NCBI GenBank assembly: GCA_023411575.1
Contig: JAEYOP010000009.1
Location: 1 to 64,000 of the forward strand
Length of the DNA stretch: 64,000 nt
From: Bacillota bacterium
Lineage (GTDB): Bacteria > Bacillota > Clostridia > Acetivibrionales > DTU013
Direction of reading: 5' to 3'
Below the pieces are notes generated by a model that saw only the letters and a list, made by a program, of their open reading frames with translations, had not been told where the DNA came from and made no database searches. Positions 62,383 through 64,000 of the stretch are shown in pieces. The number at the start of each line of letters is the position of its first letter. Positions within the stretch are counted from its first letter, which is position 1. Made by a program: the position numbers and the translations under genes.

Positions 62383-63165
62383 CTATTGCAGGACTTTGTT
62401 TCCTTCCTCTGCAGCGCCGGCCTCATTCTCCGCGGGGTATTTGCGGATCAGGATGATTTCCACCCGCCTGTTTTTCGCCCTTCCTTCCGCCGTCGCATTA
62501 TCATATTTCGGCGAATACTGGCCGTAGCCCTGGATCGAAAACCGTTCCGGATCAAGGCCGCCCTGGTCGGTCAGGAAATTCATGACGTTGATGGCGCGCA
62601 TGGCGCTCAGGTCCCAATTGGACCGGAATTTGGCCGTTTGTATGGGGACGTTGTCCGTATGTCCGGCGATCCGGATCGGGTTGTCCAGCCCGGCCAGAAG
62701 CTTGGAGATGTGGAGGAGCAAGGGCGAGACGCTGCGAAGGACCTCCGCCTCGCCGGACTGAAACAGAGCGACGTCCTGGATGGAGATTTCAAGCCCCTCC
62801 TTGCCGAGACCTACCCTGACCTTTTCCGAGTATCCCTCCGAAGTGATCTCTTCTTCAATTTTTTTCCGGATTTCAATCATTTTGTCCTCTTCCGCCTCGG
62901 CCTTGCTGACGCCTGCTTCGGAGGGCGCTTTACCGCCGGACGGCAGCATCGGAATGACGGAACTGCCGTCCGAGCTGCTCATTCCGCTTCCGCCTGCAAA
63001 AACGACATGCAACTGCTGGCTTAGTCTCTCGAACTTTTCCTTGTCCACGCTGCTGATGGCGAACATAACGATAAAAAGCGCCAGGAGCAGCGTCAGCAGG
63101 TCGGAATAGGGGAGCAGCCAGGTTTCATCCGCATGCTCTTCCGCATGTACTTTTTTCTTCGCCAC
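62383..63165 (-). CDS. motB: Flagellar motor stator protein MotB
   Basis: 260 residues from GTG 63165, five bases after AAAGGAGAG and one base after the motA stop. Single membrane segment about 19-41 (PYSDLLTLLLALFIVMFAIS) carrying the proton-binding Asp22, a flexible Ser/Gly linker about 60-95, then an OmpA-like peptidoglycan-binding domain about 120-245 (IAGHTDNVPI, LSAMRAINVMNFL, NRRVEIILI). With MotA it forms the stator that drives the flagellum. Convergent with the yesN gene. Confidence 0.95.
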   Translation of the reverse strand: MAKKKVHAEEHADETWLLPYSDLLTLLLALFIVMFAISSVDKEKFERLSQQLHVVFAGGSGMSSSDGSSVIPMLPSGGKAPSEAGVSKAEAEEDKMIEIRKKIEEEITSEGYSEKVRVGLGKEGLEISIQDVALFQSGEAEVLRSVSPLLLHISKLLAGLDNPIRIAGHTDNVPIQTAKFRSNWDLSAMRAINVMNFLTDQGGLDPERFSIQGYGQYSPKYDNATAEGRAKNRRVEIILIRKYPAENEAGAAEEGNKVLQ

Positions 63166-63166
63166 G

Positions 63167-63967
63167 TCAGCTCTCCTTTCCCTTTTTCTCCGATTCGCTT
63201 TCCTCCAGCTTTTTCCGGTCCTTCGGATCGAGCATGCCGGCAAGCTTTCCCTTGATGCTGTTCGGGTTCTCGCCGCCCTGGATCGACAGGATCCCCTCGG
63301 TCATAATCCGCATGTGCTGCACTTCTTCGTGGGATTTCCGTTTCAGCCTGGAGGCGATGGGATGGCAAAGGACATACCCGATGAAAATGCCGTACAGCGT
63401 GGCGACAAATGCGGCGGCGATCATGTGTCCCAGCTTTTCCGTATCCTCCAGGTTGCCCAGCGCGCCGATCAGTCCGATAACGGCGCCCAGAACGCCCAGG
63501 GTGGGAGCATAGCTGCCGGCGGCCGAAAAGATCGCCGCCCCGGCACGGTGCCGTTCCTCCATGCTTTCGATTTCAGTGTCCAGGACATCCTTGATGTAAT
63601 CGTGCTCGATTCCGTCAATGACCATCCCCAGACCCTTTTTCAAAAAACGGTTGTCCATATTCTGGACCGTCGATTCAAGGGACAGCAGACCGTCCTTCCG
63701 GGCCTGCATGGACATCTCGGCGATCTGCTCCACAAGGGCTGCCGAATTTTGTTTCCCCTTTTCGCGGAACAGTGCGCCCAAAATGGCTGGAATATTCAAA
63801 AATTCCCTTCTTGGAAAAGAATTCATAACGGCGGCAATCGTGCCGACGAGGATGATGATTGCGGCTGCCGGATTCAGCAGCACCGCGACGTTGGCCCCCT
63901 TGACGATCATTCCGACAACGACGGCCAGACCCCCCATAATAATGCCGAAAATCAAAAACAGATCCAT
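63167..63967 (-). CDS. motA: Flagellar motor stator protein MotA
   Basis: 266 residues; GGGGAAAGG precedes the ATG. Four membrane segments: about 4-20, 26-46, 148-168 (SYAPTLGVLGAVIGLIGAL) and 183-205. The cytoplasmic loop includes ARKDGLLSLES with the charged residues that contact FliG. A long, charged C-terminal tail of about 40 residues follows the last segment. It uses the ion gradient with MotB to turn the motor. Other flagellar genes are outside the window. Confidence 0.95.
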   Translation of the reverse strand: MDLFLIFGIIMGGLAVVVGMIVKGANVAVLLNPAAAIIILVGTIAAVMNSFPRREFLNIPAILGALFREKGKQNSAALVEQIAEMSMQARKDGLLSLESTVQNMDNRFLKKGLGMVIDGIEHDYIKDVLDTEIESMEERHRAGAAIFSAAGSYAPTLGVLGAVIGLIGALGNLEDTEKLGHMIAAAFVATLYGIFIGYVLCHPIASRLKRKSHEEVQHMRIMTEGILSIQGGENPNSIKGKLAGMLDPKDRKKLEESESEKKGKES

Positions 63968-64000
63968 TGACCTTTCCCCTTTAACATGTAATTGCCGCTG

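Overview
The window looks like chromosome of a Gram-positive anaerobe of the Bacillota, most likely class Clostridia. This rests on gene families, not on any database search: a ctsR-mcsA-mcsB-clpC stress operon with a CtsR box, the redox repressor Rex, the sporulation amidase CwlD, a T-box in front of a threonyl-tRNA synthetase, lipoprotein solute-binding proteins, LysM and copper-amine-oxidase-N cell-wall proteins, and YesM/YesN two-component pairs. Base composition is moderately GC-rich by eye, except for the thrS island and a few AT-rich intergenic stretches. No rRNA, tRNA, CRISPR array or intact transposase gene was seen.

Layout. 1-143: a 120-bp imperfect palindrome with a 24-bp tail; a truncated copy lies at 15751-15802. 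221-6025: sugar ABC importer (binding protein, two permeases) and a cytoplasmic GH2 glycosidase. 6033-12148 (minus): a second importer of LplB/LplC type with a small lipoprotein and two paralogous binding proteins, one lipid-anchored and one carrying a Big2 domain instead of a lipobox. 12360-15748: YesN/YesM pair divergent from it. 15799-20799: GAF histidine kinase divergent from a large zinc-ribbon/cyclase/AAA/TPR protein. 20913-23817: secreted and membrane proteins and an SLH/beta-helix surface protein. 23985-26201: T-box and a TGS-less thrS. 26484-28394: split purH function (stand-alone AICAR transformylase plus a PurO-type IMP cyclohydrolase). 28436-34663: small zinc-ribbon protein, a phospholipase-C-family protein, REC-GGDEF regulator, two unknowns, cwlD and a LysM protein. 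34687-36615: ABC-F ATPase. 36868-37509: rex. 37604-41072 (minus): aroF-tyrA-aroA. 41408-45259: acetyltransferase-like protein and two transporters. 45423-50522: EF-G paralogue, REC-HDOD protein, DUF4349 lipoprotein and a small ORF. 50553-55210: ctsR operon. 55450-62339: third sugar importer with its own YesM/YesN. 62383-63967 (minus): motB and motA.

How the parts work together. Three carbohydrate importers are present and none has an ATP-binding subunit, so they probably share an MsmX/MsiK-type ATPase encoded elsewhere. Two have a YesM/YesN pair that probably senses the sugar and activates the operon; the first is followed by a glycosidase without a signal peptide, consistent with import of an oligosaccharide followed by cytoplasmic cleavage. 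The rest is housekeeping (aromatic amino acids, purine end steps, protein quality control, redox control, motility) mixed with signalling proteins (cyclase, GGDEF, HDOD). The observations most worth following are the palindromic repeat family, whose truncated copy supplies the stop codon of a kinase, the anchor-swapped binding-protein duplication, the zinc-ribbon cyclase with its divergent kinase, and the TGS-less thrS island.
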